A DNA stretch of 64,000 nt from Streptomyces griseocarneus (GCF_014655595.1 NZ_BNBL01000009.1:124001-188000); one strand, 5' to 3'; shown: positions 33,197 to 41,413, counted from the first letter of the stretch. Program-made: numbers and translations. Notes: generated by a model not told the origin, from the letters alone.

Positions 33197-33217
33197 TGAC
33201 CTTCAATCTCAAGGTCA
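33197..33217 (+). terminator. Small hairpin directly after the tRNA
   Basis: TGACCTT (33197-33203) pairs with AAGGTCA (33211-33217) around a 7-nt loop, starting 3 nt after the tRNA. It could be its terminator or a 3' processing signal. Confidence 0.5.
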
Positions 33218-33315
33218 CCAATCACGTTCCGTTCCGGTGATGATCTTCGCTCGCCAGAGTGAGCGTGCCTTCGAATCCTGTCTTCCGCTGTAGAACCTCA
33301 GCGACGCTCGCAGGT

Positions 33316-33435
33316 ATGTACGACATGGAAGCGCGGCAGCGCACCCTTGCCCTCGGCCGGCGGACCCAGAACATCTCCGTGGCCCGCCGCGCCTCCGTCG
33401 CCCTCATGGACACCCACATAGGCCCGAAGTACTGA
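33316..33435 (+). CDS. Possible 39-residue basic protein
   Basis: This short frame starts at ATG 33316 (or the in-frame ATG 33325) and ends 6 bp before the pyk stop on the other strand. In 36 of its 39 codons the third base is G or C, which is typical of real streptomycete genes and unlike the bases just upstream. The product is Arg-rich (EARQRTLALGRRTQNISVARR) and has no recognised domain. The ribosome site is weak (GCAGG too close to the first ATG, better placed for the second). It could instead be the remnant end of a lost gene. No homologue is known to me. Confidence 0.45.
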   Translation: MYDMEARQRTLALGRRTQNISVARRASVALMDTHIGPKY

Positions 33436-33441
33436 TCATCC

Positions 33442-34878
33442 CTACTTCGGCGAGTCGTCCTCGCCGATGTGGTGCACCCGCACCAGGTTCGTCGTGCCCG
33501 GAGTCCCCGGCGGGGAGCCCGCCGTGATGATGACCATGTCGCCCTTGCGGCAGCGGCCGATCCGCAGCAGGTATTCGTCGACCTGATCGACCATCTCGTC
33601 GGTCGTCTGGACCATCGGGCCGAGGAAGGTCTCCACGCCCCACGTCAGGTTGAGCTGTGACCGGGTCGCCGGCTCAGGGGTGAAGGCCAGCAGCGGGATG
33701 GGCGAGCGGTAGCGGGAGAGCCTCCGTACCGTGTCACCGGATTGAGTGAAGGCCACAAGGAACTTGGCGCCGAGGAAGTCGCCCATTTCGGCTGCCGCGC
33801 GGGCGACGGAGCCGCCTTGGGTGCGGGGCTTGCTGCGTTCGGTGAGTGGGGGGAGGCCCTTGGCGAGGACGTCCTCTTCGGCCGCCGCGACGATGCGGCC
33901 CATGGTTTTGACGGTCTCGACGGGGTATTTGCCCACGCTGGTCTCGCCGCTGAGCATGACGGCGTCGGTGCCGTCGATGACGGCGTTGGCGACGTCGGAG
34001 GCTTCGGCCCTGGTGGGGCGGGAGGCGTCGATCATGGAGTCGAGCATCTGGGTGGCGACGATCACCGGTTTGGCGTTGCGCTTGGCGAGCTTGATTGCTC
34101 GCTTCTGAACGATCGGGACCGTTTCAAGGGGCATTTCGACGCCGAGGTCGCCGCGGGCGACCATGATGCCGTCGAAGGCGGCGATGATGTCGTCGAGGTT
34201 CTCGACGGCCTGGGGCTTTTCGATCTTGGCGATGACGGGGAGGCGGCGGCCTTCTTCGTCCATGACGCGGTGGACGTCGTGGATGTCGCGTCCGGTGCGG
34301 ACGAAGGAGAGGGCGATGATGTCGGCGCCGGTGTTGATGGCCCAGCGGAGGTCTTCGACGTCCTTTGCGGAGAGGGCGGGGACGGAGACGGCGACGCCGG
34401 GGAGGTTGAGGCCCTTGTGGTCGGAGATCATGCCGCCTTCGATGACGATGGTCTTGACCCGGGGTCCGCGGACCTCGATGACCTCGAGGGTGACGCGGCC
34501 GTCGTCGACGAGGATGCGTTCGCCCTTGGTGACGTCGCCGGCGAGGCCTTCGTAGGTGGTGCCGCAGTGGTGGCGGTCGCCTTCGGTGCCCTCTTCGACG
34601 GTGATGGTGAATTCGTCGCCGCGTTCAAGGAGTACAGGGCCTTCGCGGAAGCGGCCGAGGCGGATCTTCGGGCCCTGAAGATCGGCGAGGACGCCGATGC
34701 TGCGGCCCGTCTCGTCGCCCGCTTTACGGACGCGCTGGTACCGCGCTTCGTGCTCGGCGTAGGTGCCATGGCTGAGATTGAAGCGGGCGACATCCATTCC
34801 GGCTTCGACGAGGGCCTTGATCTGCTCGTACGAGTCGGTGGCCGGCCCCAGGGTGCAGACGATTTTCGCTCGGCGCAT
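33442..34878 (-). CDS. pyk: Pyruvate kinase
   Basis: This 478-residue enzyme converts phosphoenolpyruvate and ADP to pyruvate and ATP, the last step of glycolysis. It starts MRRAKIVCTLGPAT with the canonical substrate loop FNLSHG. Further signatures are the K+/Mg2+ site region VARGDLGVEMPLE, the active-site lysine segment IAKIEKPQAVENLDDI, and GETSVGKYPVETV. The C-terminal domain is complete and ends with PGTTNLVRVHHIGEDDSPK. The ATG at 34878 is the usual start. Streptomycetes often carry two pyk genes, so this may be one of two. Confidence 0.97.
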   Translation of the reverse strand: MRRAKIVCTLGPATDSYEQIKALVEAGMDVARFNLSHGTYAEHEARYQRVRKAGDETGRSIGVLADLQGPKIRLGRFREGPVLLERGDEFTITVEEGTEGDRHHCGTTYEGLAGDVTKGERILVDDGRVTLEVIEVRGPRVKTIVIEGGMISDHKGLNLPGVAVSVPALSAKDVEDLRWAINTGADIIALSFVRTGRDIHDVHRVMDEEGRRLPVIAKIEKPQAVENLDDIIAAFDGIMVARGDLGVEMPLETVPIVQKRAIKLAKRNAKPVIVATQMLDSMIDASRPTRAEASDVANAVIDGTDAVMLSGETSVGKYPVETVKTMGRIVAAAEEDVLAKGLPPLTERSKPRTQGGSVARAAAEMGDFLGAKFLVAFTQSGDTVRRLSRYRSPIPLLAFTPEPATRSQLNLTWGVETFLGPMVQTTDEMVDQVDEYLLRIGRCRKGDMVIITAGSPPGTPGTTNLVRVHHIGEDDSPK

Positions 34879-34978
34879 GGCACGACCTTATGACCTACTC
34901 ATGGGTAGAGAATTGTCCTGCCGCAACTGGCCAACGACCTTTGCGTGAAAGCTTGTTGACACCTTGTGAAACGTGCAA

Positions 34979-35002
34979 GGGGGCGCTCTGATGAGCGCCC
35001 CC
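34979..35002 (-). terminator. Terminator after the SIMPL-domain gene
   Basis: GGGGGCGCTC (34979-34988) pairs perfectly with 34993-35002 around TGAT, 10 nt after the SIMPL gene stop. It also lies in the pyk promoter region, so it may shape that leader. Confidence 0.75.
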
Positions 35003-35011
35003 GGGGGCGCC

Positions 35012-35737
35012 TCACAGGGCCGGGCGCGTCATCGTAAACCTGGCGTTGACGTGGGCGTAGAGGGTCTGCCGCTGGGGTTCGAGGTCGAGGGCCGGCGCGG
35101 GGTCGGGCGCGGCTCCGGCGTAGCCGGAGCGTGCCCGGCCGGCGGGCCTGGCGGGCATGCCCATGGGGGCGGGGTTTTCGGCTCCGGTGTCGGCGAGTTC
35201 GACGACGGCGGTGAGCTGGGCGCCGAGTGCGGCGGCGTATTCGCGGGCGCGTTGGACGGCTTCGCGGACGGCTTGGCGGCGGGCTTCGCCGTGGGCGGGT
35301 GAGTCGGGGCGGAGGCTCCACCAGGGGCCGTCGACGCGGGTGAGTTCGAGTTCGGCGAGGCGGGTGGCGAGTTCGCCGAGGGCGGTGAAGTCGATGAGGG
35401 TGGCGGTGACGCGGACGCGGCCGTGGTAGGCGCGTATGCGTTCGTGGCGGCCTTTTTCGGCGAGTTGGGGGGTGATGGTGAAGGTGCCGGTTTCGATTTT
35501 TTCGACGGCTTCGCCGTAGGACTTGAGGAGGTCGAGGACCTGGTTGTTGCGGCGGGTGAGGTCGCCGAGGGCGGTTCGGCGGTCGGTGCCGCGGGCGCTG
35601 ACGGTGATGCCGAGGTGGGCGATTTCGGGGTCGACTTCGAGGCGGGCTTCGCCGCGGACGGCGATGCGGGGGGTGTCGGGGGTTCCGTAGGGCAGGTGGG
35701 TTTCCTCGGCGGGGGTGGGGTCCTGGGGTGTGGTCAT
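35012..35737 (-). CDS. SIMPL (DUF541) domain protein
   Basis: This 241-residue protein carries a SIMPL domain: VRGEARLEVDPEIAHLGITVSARG near residue 30, the helix LKSYGEAVEKIETGTFTITPQ, and EARRQAVREAVQRAREYAAALG. Characterised SIMPL proteins are usually exported or periplasmic and linked to stress or signalling. Here no signal peptide is evident, so it may be cytoplasmic. The region after the domain is Pro/Ala/Gly-rich before a last strand LYAHVNARFTM. The ATG at 35737 has no strong ribosome site visible. Transcription is toward pyk, with a terminator between. Confidence 0.85.
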   Translation of the reverse strand: MTTPQDPTPAEETHLPYGTPDTPRIAVRGEARLEVDPEIAHLGITVSARGTDRRTALGDLTRRNNQVLDLLKSYGEAVEKIETGTFTITPQLAEKGRHERIRAYHGRVRVTATLIDFTALGELATRLAELELTRVDGPWWSLRPDSPAHGEARRQAVREAVQRAREYAAALGAQLTAVVELADTGAENPAPMGMPARPAGRARSGYAGAAPDPAPALDLEPQRQTLYAHVNARFTMTRPAL

Positions 35738-35856
35738 GGGGTTCAGCGTCCCAGGTGGTGACGGGATCGCAACCTTGTGAGGGTGTCGGCGGGGGTGGGG
35801 GCTGGGCCAGAATCTACGCGCGTTGGTTCTGGATATGAATGGGGAGAACAGAACAT

Positions 35857-37653
35857 ATGCCGCTCAATCGTAGGAATTTCCTGGGGCGTACGGCCGTGAC
35901 GGGTGCGGGTGTGGCCCTTGCCGGTGCGGTGGGGACGGTGCCGGCCGAGGCGGAGTCCCCGGGGCGCCGCAAGAAGCGGTACTCGTTCACCGTGATGGGG
36001 ACGACCGACCTGCACGGGAACGTCTTCAACTGGGACTACTTCACGGATGCCGAGTTCGACGACAAGGCGCACAACGATGTGGGCCTGGCGAAGATCTCGA
36101 CGCTGGTGGATCAGGTGCGGTCGGAGAAGGGTCGTCGCAACACCCTGCTGATCGACGCGGGTGACACGATTCAGGGCACTCAGCTGTCGTACTACTACGC
36201 GAAGGTCGACCCGATCACGGGTGCGAACGGTCCGGTGCATCCGATGGCGCAGGCCATGAACGCGATCGGCTATGACGCGGCGGCGCTGGGCAATCATGAG
36301 TTCAATTACGGCATTCCGACGCTGCGGAAGTTCGAGGAGCAGTGCGACTTCCCGCTGCTGGGGGCGAACGCCCTGGATGCGAAGACGTTGCGGCCGGCGT
36401 TCCGGCCTTATGTGATCAAGAAGGTGTGCACGCCGTTCGGCCGTGATGTGCGGGTGGCGATCCTGGGTCTGACCAATCCGGGTATCGCGATCTGGGACAA
36501 GGCGAATGTGCAGGGGAAGATGGTCTTCCCGGGTCTGGAGGAGCAGGCGGCGAAGTGGGTGCCGAAGCTGCGTTCGCTGGGTGCGGATGTGGTGATCGTG
36601 TCGGCGCATTCGGGTTCGAGCGGTACGTCGTCGTACGGTGATCAGCTTCCGTATGTGGAGAACGCGGCGGCGCTGGTGGCCGAGCAGGTGCCGGGGATCG
36701 ACGCGATTCTGGTGGGTCACGCGCACACGGAGATTCCCGAGTACCGGGTGACGAACAAGAAGACGGGCAAGCAGGTGGTGTTGTCCGAGCCGCTCAAGTG
36801 GGGTCAGCGGCTGACGCTGTTCGACTTCGGTCTGGTGTGGGAGCGCGGTGCCTGGCAGGTGGAGTCGGTCGGGGCGAAGGTGCTGAACTCCAATGCGGTG
36901 GCCGAGGACAAGAGGATCACTCGTCTGCTGGGTGACGAGCACCGCAAGGTGGTGGCGTACGTCAACCAGGTGATCGGTTCGTCGTCGGCGGCGATGAGTG
37001 CGGCGGAGGCTCCGTACAAGGACACCGCGGTCATCGATTTCATCAACCATGTGCAGGCGGAGACGGTGAAGGCGGCGCTGGCGGGTACGGCGTACGCGAA
37101 GCTGCCGGTGTTGTCGCAGGCGTCGTGTTTCTCGCGTACGGCCGCGGTTCCTGCGGGCAAGGTGACGATCCGCGAGGTGGCGGGGCTGTATCCGTTCGAG
37201 AACACGCTGGAGGCGCGGCTGCTGACGGGTGCGCAGTTGCGGGCGTACCTGGAGTTCTCGGCGCGGTATTACGTGCAGACGCCGGCGGGGGCTCCGGTGG
37301 ATCCGGCGAAGCTGACGAATGCCGAGTCGATCCCGGATTACAACTATGACGCGGTGAGCGGCCTCTCGTACGAGATCGACATCGCGAAGGCGCCGGGGTC
37401 GCGGATCGTGAAGCTGTCGTTCGACGGGAAGCCGCTCGAGGACTCCGCCGAATTCGTCCTGGCGGTGAACAACTACCGGGCGAGCGGTGGCGGCAACTTC
37501 CCGCATGTGGCGCGTGCCAAGCAGTTGTGGGCGAATTCGGAGGAGATCCGTAACACCATCATCGGCTGGGTGAAGGCCAAGGGTTCGATCGATGTGGCGG
37601 CCTTCGCGTCAGTGGACTGGAAGCTGACGCGGGATGGTGTGCCGGTTTTCTGA
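35857..37653 (+). CDS. Tat-exported bifunctional metallophosphatase/5'-nucleotidase
   Basis: This 598-residue protein hydrolyses nucleotides (and possibly UDP-sugars or cyclic nucleotides) outside the cell. A twin-arginine signal, NRRNFLGRTAVTG, lies at residues 4-16, followed by an Ala-rich hydrophobic stretch. The metal-binding motifs of the N-terminal phosphatase domain are TDLHGNVF, DAGDTIQGT, LGNHEFNYG and GHAHTE. The C-terminal 5'-nucleotidase domain (about 340-590) has FENTLEARLLTGAQLRAYLE and VLAVNNYRASGGGNFP. The ATG at 35857 is preferred over 35839 because GGGGAG lies 10 nt before it and the signal is then N-terminal. Its last 45 nt overlap the end of the convergent hydroxylase gene. 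Confidence 0.95.
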   Translation: MPLNRRNFLGRTAVTGAGVALAGAVGTVPAEAESPGRRKKRYSFTVMGTTDLHGNVFNWDYFTDAEFDDKAHNDVGLAKISTLVDQVRSEKGRRNTLLIDAGDTIQGTQLSYYYAKVDPITGANGPVHPMAQAMNAIGYDAAALGNHEFNYGIPTLRKFEEQCDFPLLGANALDAKTLRPAFRPYVIKKVCTPFGRDVRVAILGLTNPGIAIWDKANVQGKMVFPGLEEQAAKWVPKLRSLGADVVIVSAHSGSSGTSSYGDQLPYVENAAALVAEQVPGIDAILVGHAHTEIPEYRVTNKKTGKQVVLSEPLKWGQRLTLFDFGLVWERGAWQVESVGAKVLNSNAVAEDKRITRLLGDEHRKVVAYVNQVIGSSSAAMSAAEAPYKDTAVIDFINHVQAETVKAALAGTAYAKLPVLSQASCFSRTAAVPAGKVTIREVAGLYPFENTLEARLLTGAQLRAYLEFSARYYVQTPAGAPVDPAKLTNAESIPDYNYDAVSGLSYEIDIAKAPGSRIVKLSFDGKPLEDSAEFVLAVNNYRASGGGNFPHVARAKQLWANSEEIRNTIIGWVKAKGSIDVAAFASVDWKLTRDGVPVF

Positions 37654-39036
37654 GGTGTGGTGCTGGAGTCGTGGCTGTGGCCGCGGCTCCAGGCCGAAGG
37701 TGGTGAAGGCGGTGCGCTGGGGCTGGGGGTAGGTGGTTTTGCCGGTGATGGCGTTGAGGATGACGGTGCTGCGCCAGGCGGCGAGGCCGAGGTCGGGGGT
37801 GCCGACGCCGTGGGTGTGGGTTTCGGCGTTCTGGACGTGGATGGCGCCCTTGACGGAGGGGTCGAGGACGAGCCGGTGGTGTTCGTCGATGCGGGGGCGG
37901 CCGTTGGAGTCGCGGCGGACGTAGGGGTCGAGGGCGGCGAGGAGGGTGTCGACGCGGCGTTCGCGGTAGCCGGTGGCGAGGATGACGGCGTCGGTGGTGA
38001 GGCGGGAGCGGGTGCCCTGCTGGGTGTGTTCGAGGTGGAGTTCGACGCGGGTGGCGCCGACGCGTCCGGCGGTGCGGACGAAGACTCCTGGGGTGAGGAC
38101 GGTGTCGGGCCAGCCGCCGTGGAGGCTTCGGCGGTAGAGCTCGTCGTGGATGTCGGCGATGGTCTTGGCGTCGATGCCCTGGTGGAGCTGCCATTGCTGG
38201 GGCAGGACCTGGTCGCGCACGGCTTCGGGGAGGGTGCGGAAGTAGTGGGTGTAGTCGGGGGTGAAGTGTTCGAGGCCGAGCTTGCTGTATTCCATGGGGG
38301 CGAAGGCGGGGCTGCGGGCGAGCCAGTGGAGTTTTTCGCGGCCCGGGGGGCGGTTGCGCAGGAGGTCGAGGAAGACTTCGGCGCCTGATTGTCCGGAGCC
38401 GATGACGGTGATGTGTTCGGCGTCGAGGAGTTTGGCGCGGTTGTCGAGGTAGTCGGCGGAGTGGACGACGGGGACGCCGGGGGCTTCGGCGAGGGGGCGC
38501 AGGGGTTCGGGGATGTAGGGGGCGGTGCCGACGCCGAGGACGAGGTTGCGGGTGTAGGCGCGGCCGAGGGCGTCGGCTTCGCCTTCGGGGTCGAGCTGGG
38601 TGTAGTCGATTTCGAAGAGGACGCGTTCGGGGTTCCAGCGGACGGCGTCGATGTGGTGGTTGAAGTGGAGTCCGCCCAGGTTTTCGCTGACCCAGCGGCA
38701 GTAGGCGTCGTATTCGGCGCGGTGGATGTGCTGGCGCTCGGAGAAGTAGAAGGGGTAGAGGCGTTCGCGGGCCTTGAGGTAGTTGAGGAAGGTCCAGGGG
38801 CTGGTGGGGTCGGCGAGGGTGACGAGGTCGGCGAGGTAGGGGACTTGGAGGGTGGTGCCGTCGATGAGGAGGCCGGGGTGCCACTGGAAGGTGGGGTTCT
38901 GGTCGTAGAAGGCGGTGCGGAGGTCGTCGAGGGGGTGGGCGAGGGCGGCGAGGGAGAGGTTGAAGGGGCCGATGCCGATGCCGACGAGGTCGAGGGGTTG
39001 GTCGGGGGCGGAGGCTGGGGGCTGGGGGGTGGTCAT
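37609..39036 (-). CDS. Lysine/ornithine N-monooxygenase family hydroxylase
   Basis: This 475-residue flavoprotein of the IucD/PvdA/SidA/DesB family uses FAD, NADPH and O2 to N-hydroxylate lysine, ornithine or the matching diamine, usually for hydroxamate siderophores. The FAD motif is GIGIGPFNLSLA (19-30). The substrate-region sequence QWHPGLLIDGTTLQVPYLADLVTL is diagnostic. The NADPH motif is VIGSGQSGAEVF (about 220-231), and ILATGYRERRVD lies near residue 355. The ATG overlaps the stop of the decarboxylase gene (ATGA), so hydroxylation of the decarboxylation product (DesB-like) is likely. The last 45 nt overlap the 5'-nucleotidase gene tail to tail. Confidence 0.92.
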   Translation of the reverse strand: MTTPQPPASAPDQPLDLVGIGIGPFNLSLAALAHPLDDLRTAFYDQNPTFQWHPGLLIDGTTLQVPYLADLVTLADPTSPWTFLNYLKARERLYPFYFSERQHIHRAEYDAYCRWVSENLGGLHFNHHIDAVRWNPERVLFEIDYTQLDPEGEADALGRAYTRNLVLGVGTAPYIPEPLRPLAEAPGVPVVHSADYLDNRAKLLDAEHITVIGSGQSGAEVFLDLLRNRPPGREKLHWLARSPAFAPMEYSKLGLEHFTPDYTHYFRTLPEAVRDQVLPQQWQLHQGIDAKTIADIHDELYRRSLHGGWPDTVLTPGVFVRTAGRVGATRVELHLEHTQQGTRSRLTTDAVILATGYRERRVDTLLAALDPYVRRDSNGRPRIDEHHRLVLDPSVKGAIHVQNAETHTHGVGTPDLGLAAWRSTVILNAITGKTTYPQPQRTAFTTFGLEPRPQPRLQHHTSENRHTIPRQLPVH

Positions 39037-40454
39037 CGGGTGGTGTGGCCTTCCACGAGTTTCAGCAGGTGTCGGAGGTCGTCGGGGGTGGTGTGGGGGT
39101 TGAGGAGGGTGGCTTTGAGCCAGAGGCCTTCGGGGGTGGTGGCGCGGCCGAGGACGGCGTGGCCGGTGTGAAGGAGGCGGCGTCTGGTGCGGGCGGTGGT
39201 GTGGGGGTCGGCGCCGGTGGGGCGGAAGAGCACGGTGCTGATGGTGGGGCGGGAGTGGAGTTCGAACGCGGGGTGGGCGTCGATGAGGTCGGCGAGGTGG
39301 TGGGCGGTGGCGCAGACGCGTTCGACGAGGTCGGCGATGCCGCGTCGGCCGAGGGCGCGGAGGGTGACGGCGATCTTGAGGATGTCGGGCCGGCGGGTGG
39401 TGCGCAGTGAGCGGTGCAGGAGGTCGGGGAGGCCGGCGTCGGTGTCGTCGGGGGCGTTGAGGTAGTCGGCCTGGTGGGCCAGGGGGCGCAGGGCGGTGGG
39501 GTCGGGGACGGCGAGGAGGCCGGCGGCGATGGGCTGCCAGCCGAGTTTGTGCAGGTCGAGGGTGATGGTGTGGGCGCGTTCGAGGCCGGTGAGGGCGGTC
39601 TTCAGGGTGTGGCTGAACAGCAGGGGGCCGCCGTAGGCGGCGTCGATGTGGAGGCGGGCGCCGTGGGTGTCGCAGAGGTCGGCGATGTGGGGGATGGGGT
39701 CGATGCGGCCGGTGTCGGTGGTGCCGGCGGTGGCGACGACGAGGTGAGGGGTGCCGGGGGCGGCGGTGAGGGCGGTGTGGAGGTCGTGGGGGTCGAGGGT
39801 GCCGGTGGGGGTGGGGAGGGTGTGGGGGGTGGGGAGGCCGAGGAGCCAGGCGGAGCGGTGGATGCTGTGGTGGGCGTTGGCGCCGCAGATGACGCGCAGG
39901 GGCCGGTCGGGGGTGTGGGTGCGGGCGGCTTCGCGGGCGAGGAGGAGGGCGAGCTGGTTGGACTCGGTGCCGCCGGTGGTGACGAGGGCGTCGGGGTGGG
40001 GGCGGGCGGGGTAGGCGAGGGCGGCCAGGGCGCGGGTGGTGAGGGCTTCGAGGGCGGTGGCGGAGGGGGCCTGGTCCCAGGAGTCGAGGGAGGGGTTCAG
40101 GGCGCAGGCGGCGAGGTCGGCGGCGGTGGCCAGGGCGAGGGGCGGGCCGTGGAGGTGGGCGGCGCAGTGGGGGTCGGCGGGGTCGGCGGCGCCTTCGGCG
40201 AGGGCTTGGACGAGGGTGTGGAGGGCTTCGTCGGGGCCGGTGCCGTGTTCGGGGAGGGCGGGGGTGGCGGCGGCTCGTATGCGGGCGGCGACGGCTTCGG
40301 GGCCGCCGGCGGGGAGGGGGCCGCCGCGGGCGGTGGCGCCGCGGGCGAGGGCGCGCAGGGTGGTGTCGAGGAGGGGGCGCAGGGCGCGGGTGCCTTGGGT
40401 GCCGCCGGCGAGTGCTGTCGCGGGGGTGTGCCGGGCGGTGGGCGGCGCGGGCAT
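39033..40454 (-). CDS. PLP-dependent amino-acid decarboxylase (DesA/DABA-decarboxylase type)
   Basis: This 473-residue group II decarboxylase removes CO2 from an amino acid to give an amine. Lysine to cadaverine, ornithine to putrescine, or diaminobutyrate to diaminopropane are the likely choices. The PLP-binding Lys303 lies in TLDLHKLGWQP, Asp271 in LHIDAAYGGPLLF pairs with the pyridine nitrogen, and TTGGTESNQLALLLARE (159-175) is the phosphate-binding region. Compared with S. coelicolor DesA (from memory) the N-terminus differs clearly, so it is not simply a second DesA. The start at ATG 40454 has AAAGAGG upstream. It is the first gene of a two-gene operon with the hydroxylase. No acyltransferase or NIS synthetase is nearby. 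Confidence 0.9.
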   Translation of the reverse strand: MPAPPTARHTPATALAGGTQGTRALRPLLDTTLRALARGATARGGPLPAGGPEAVAARIRAAATPALPEHGTGPDEALHTLVQALAEGAADPADPHCAAHLHGPPLALATAADLAACALNPSLDSWDQAPSATALEALTTRALAALAYPARPHPDALVTTGGTESNQLALLLAREAARTHTPDRPLRVICGANAHHSIHRSAWLLGLPTPHTLPTPTGTLDPHDLHTALTAAPGTPHLVVATAGTTDTGRIDPIPHIADLCDTHGARLHIDAAYGGPLLFSHTLKTALTGLERAHTITLDLHKLGWQPIAAGLLAVPDPTALRPLAHQADYLNAPDDTDAGLPDLLHRSLRTTRRPDILKIAVTLRALGRRGIADLVERVCATAHHLADLIDAHPAFELHSRPTISTVLFRPTGADPHTTARTRRRLLHTGHAVLGRATTPEGLWLKATLLNPHTTPDDLRHLLKLVEGHTTR

Positions 40455-40494
40455 GAGGAGGGCCTCTTTGGTCGGATACGGGGTGTTTCTTCCT

Positions 40495-40550
40495 GGTCCG
40501 TGACGGGTCCGTGACGGACCCGTGGCAGGTCCCGTGTACGGGTCCGTGGG
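40495..40550. promoter_or_regulatory. Phased GGTCCGTG repeats with a perfect 17-bp palindrome
   Basis: GGTCCGTGAC occurs at 40495-40504 and 40506-40515. Related units follow at 40517, 40528 and 40541, giving a spacing of 11-13 bp. Units 2 and 3 together form the perfect palindrome GGGTCCGTGACGGACCC (40505-40521). The array starts 41 bp upstream of the decarboxylase ATG. A possible -10 box TATCCG for that gene (minus strand, 40478-40473) would put its -35 inside the first unit. This is a convincing operator layout. It does not resemble the iron box of DmdR/IdeR. The rest of the 40455-40754 gap shows only a TATACG box at 40589 that could serve the atpF-like gene. Confidence 0.65.
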
Positions 40551-40754
40551 GGGCCGGGCCGGTTGCGGACGGCTCAAGCTACCGGCTGTATACGCTGCGT
40601 GACCCCGAGTGGGGGAGGTTTCGCCCGATGGTGGTACGGGCCCGGCATGCGTTGGCTGTAGGGGGCCGGCACGGCCTTGTGGCGGGGGTGAGTTGGGTCG
40701 CCGGGCGGGGTGCGGGTCTCCGGCGGGGCGGCGCTTCAAGGTAATGTGCACACC

Positions 40755-41303
40755 ATGGCCATGACTTTTGCTATCGACGTGGGGCCGCTGAAGCCCGAGC
40801 CCGCGCCGCTCGTTCTCGGGCTGGTGCTCTTCTTCCTCGTTTTCGCCGTGATGGCGAAGGTGATCCTGCCCCGGATCAACAAGGTGCTCGTCGAGCGTGA
40901 GAAGGCCACCGACGGTGCCTTCGAGGACGCCGAGGAGACGCGCGTCGAGGCGGAGCGGGTGCACGCCGAGTACCAGGCGCTGCTGGCCGAGGCCCGGCAC
41001 GAGGCCGCGCGCCTGCGCCAGGAGTCGCTCGAGCAGGGCACGGCGATCATCGCCGAGCTGCGTGCCGAGGGCCAGCGTCAGCGCGAGGAGATCATCTCCG
41101 CGGGTCACGCGGTGATCGACGCCGAGCGTGCGGTCGCCGAGGCCGAGCTGCGCGAGCAGGTCGGTGCGCTGGCGACGGAGCTGGCGGGCAAGATCGTCGG
41201 CGAGTCGATGGCCGACTACGCGCGGGAGAGCGGCGTCGTCGACCGCTTCCTGGAGGAGCTGCGGGCGGCCCAGCCGTCCGACGCGGCCACTCCGCGCGAC
41301 TGA
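40755..41303 (+). CDS. Orphan ATP synthase F0 subunit b-like protein
   Basis: This protein of about 182 residues has one N-terminal membrane segment (PLVLGLVLFFLVFAVMAKVIL), then a long charged helix (REKATDGAFEDAEETRVEAERVHAEYQALLAEARHEA, given here as its pattern from about 48 to 84) continuing to AELREQVGALATELAGKIVGE, the delta-binding region of subunit b. This matches AtpF in layout. No other ATP synthase gene is nearby, so it is not part of an atp operon. The start may be ATG 40755 or GTG 40746; the latter has AAGG 4 nt upstream. It could be a spare stator or a b-like coiled-coil membrane protein with another job. Confidence 0.8.
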   Translation: MAMTFAIDVGPLKPEPAPLVLGLVLFFLVFAVMAKVILPRINKVLVEREKATDGAFEDAEETRVEAERVHAEYQALLAEARHEAARLRQESLEQGTAIIAELRAEGQRQREEIISAGHAVIDAERAVAEAELREQVGALATELAGKIVGESMADYARESGVVDRFLEELRAAQPSDAATPRD

Positions 41304-41337
41304 CACACCGGCTGACAACCGGCGAAGCCATAGGCCC

Positions 41338-41373
41338 AGGCGCCCGCACCCCCGGCAGGGGGTGCGGGCGCCT
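41338..41373. terminator. Strong bidirectional terminator between the atpF-like gene and pepN
   Basis: A perfect 16-bp stem (41338-41353 with 41358-41373) has a 4-nt loop GGCA and is followed by a T-rich stretch on the plus strand. Confidence 0.9.
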
Positions 41374-41413
41374 TGTCGTTGCCTGAAGGCTCGTGGTTCC
41401 CGGGCCGGGCCGG

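Noticed and set aside
33265..33290. TTCGAATCC downstream of the tRNA as a phage attachment-site remnant
   Set aside because: Only nine bases match the T loop; no integrase or extended identity to the tRNA 3' end is present.
33222..33419. A 65-codon frame on the minus strand next to the tRNA
   Set aside because: It overlaps the plus-strand frame with better third-position bias and runs into non-coding-looking sequence.
40495..40550. The phased repeats as a CRISPR array
   Set aside because: Units are 8-10 bp with 1-3 bp between them; there are no spacers or cas genes.
40455..40745. An iron-repressor (DmdR/IdeR) box before the decarboxylase operon
   Set aside because: No TTAGGTTAGG-like dyad is present; the palindrome found there is different and GC-rich.
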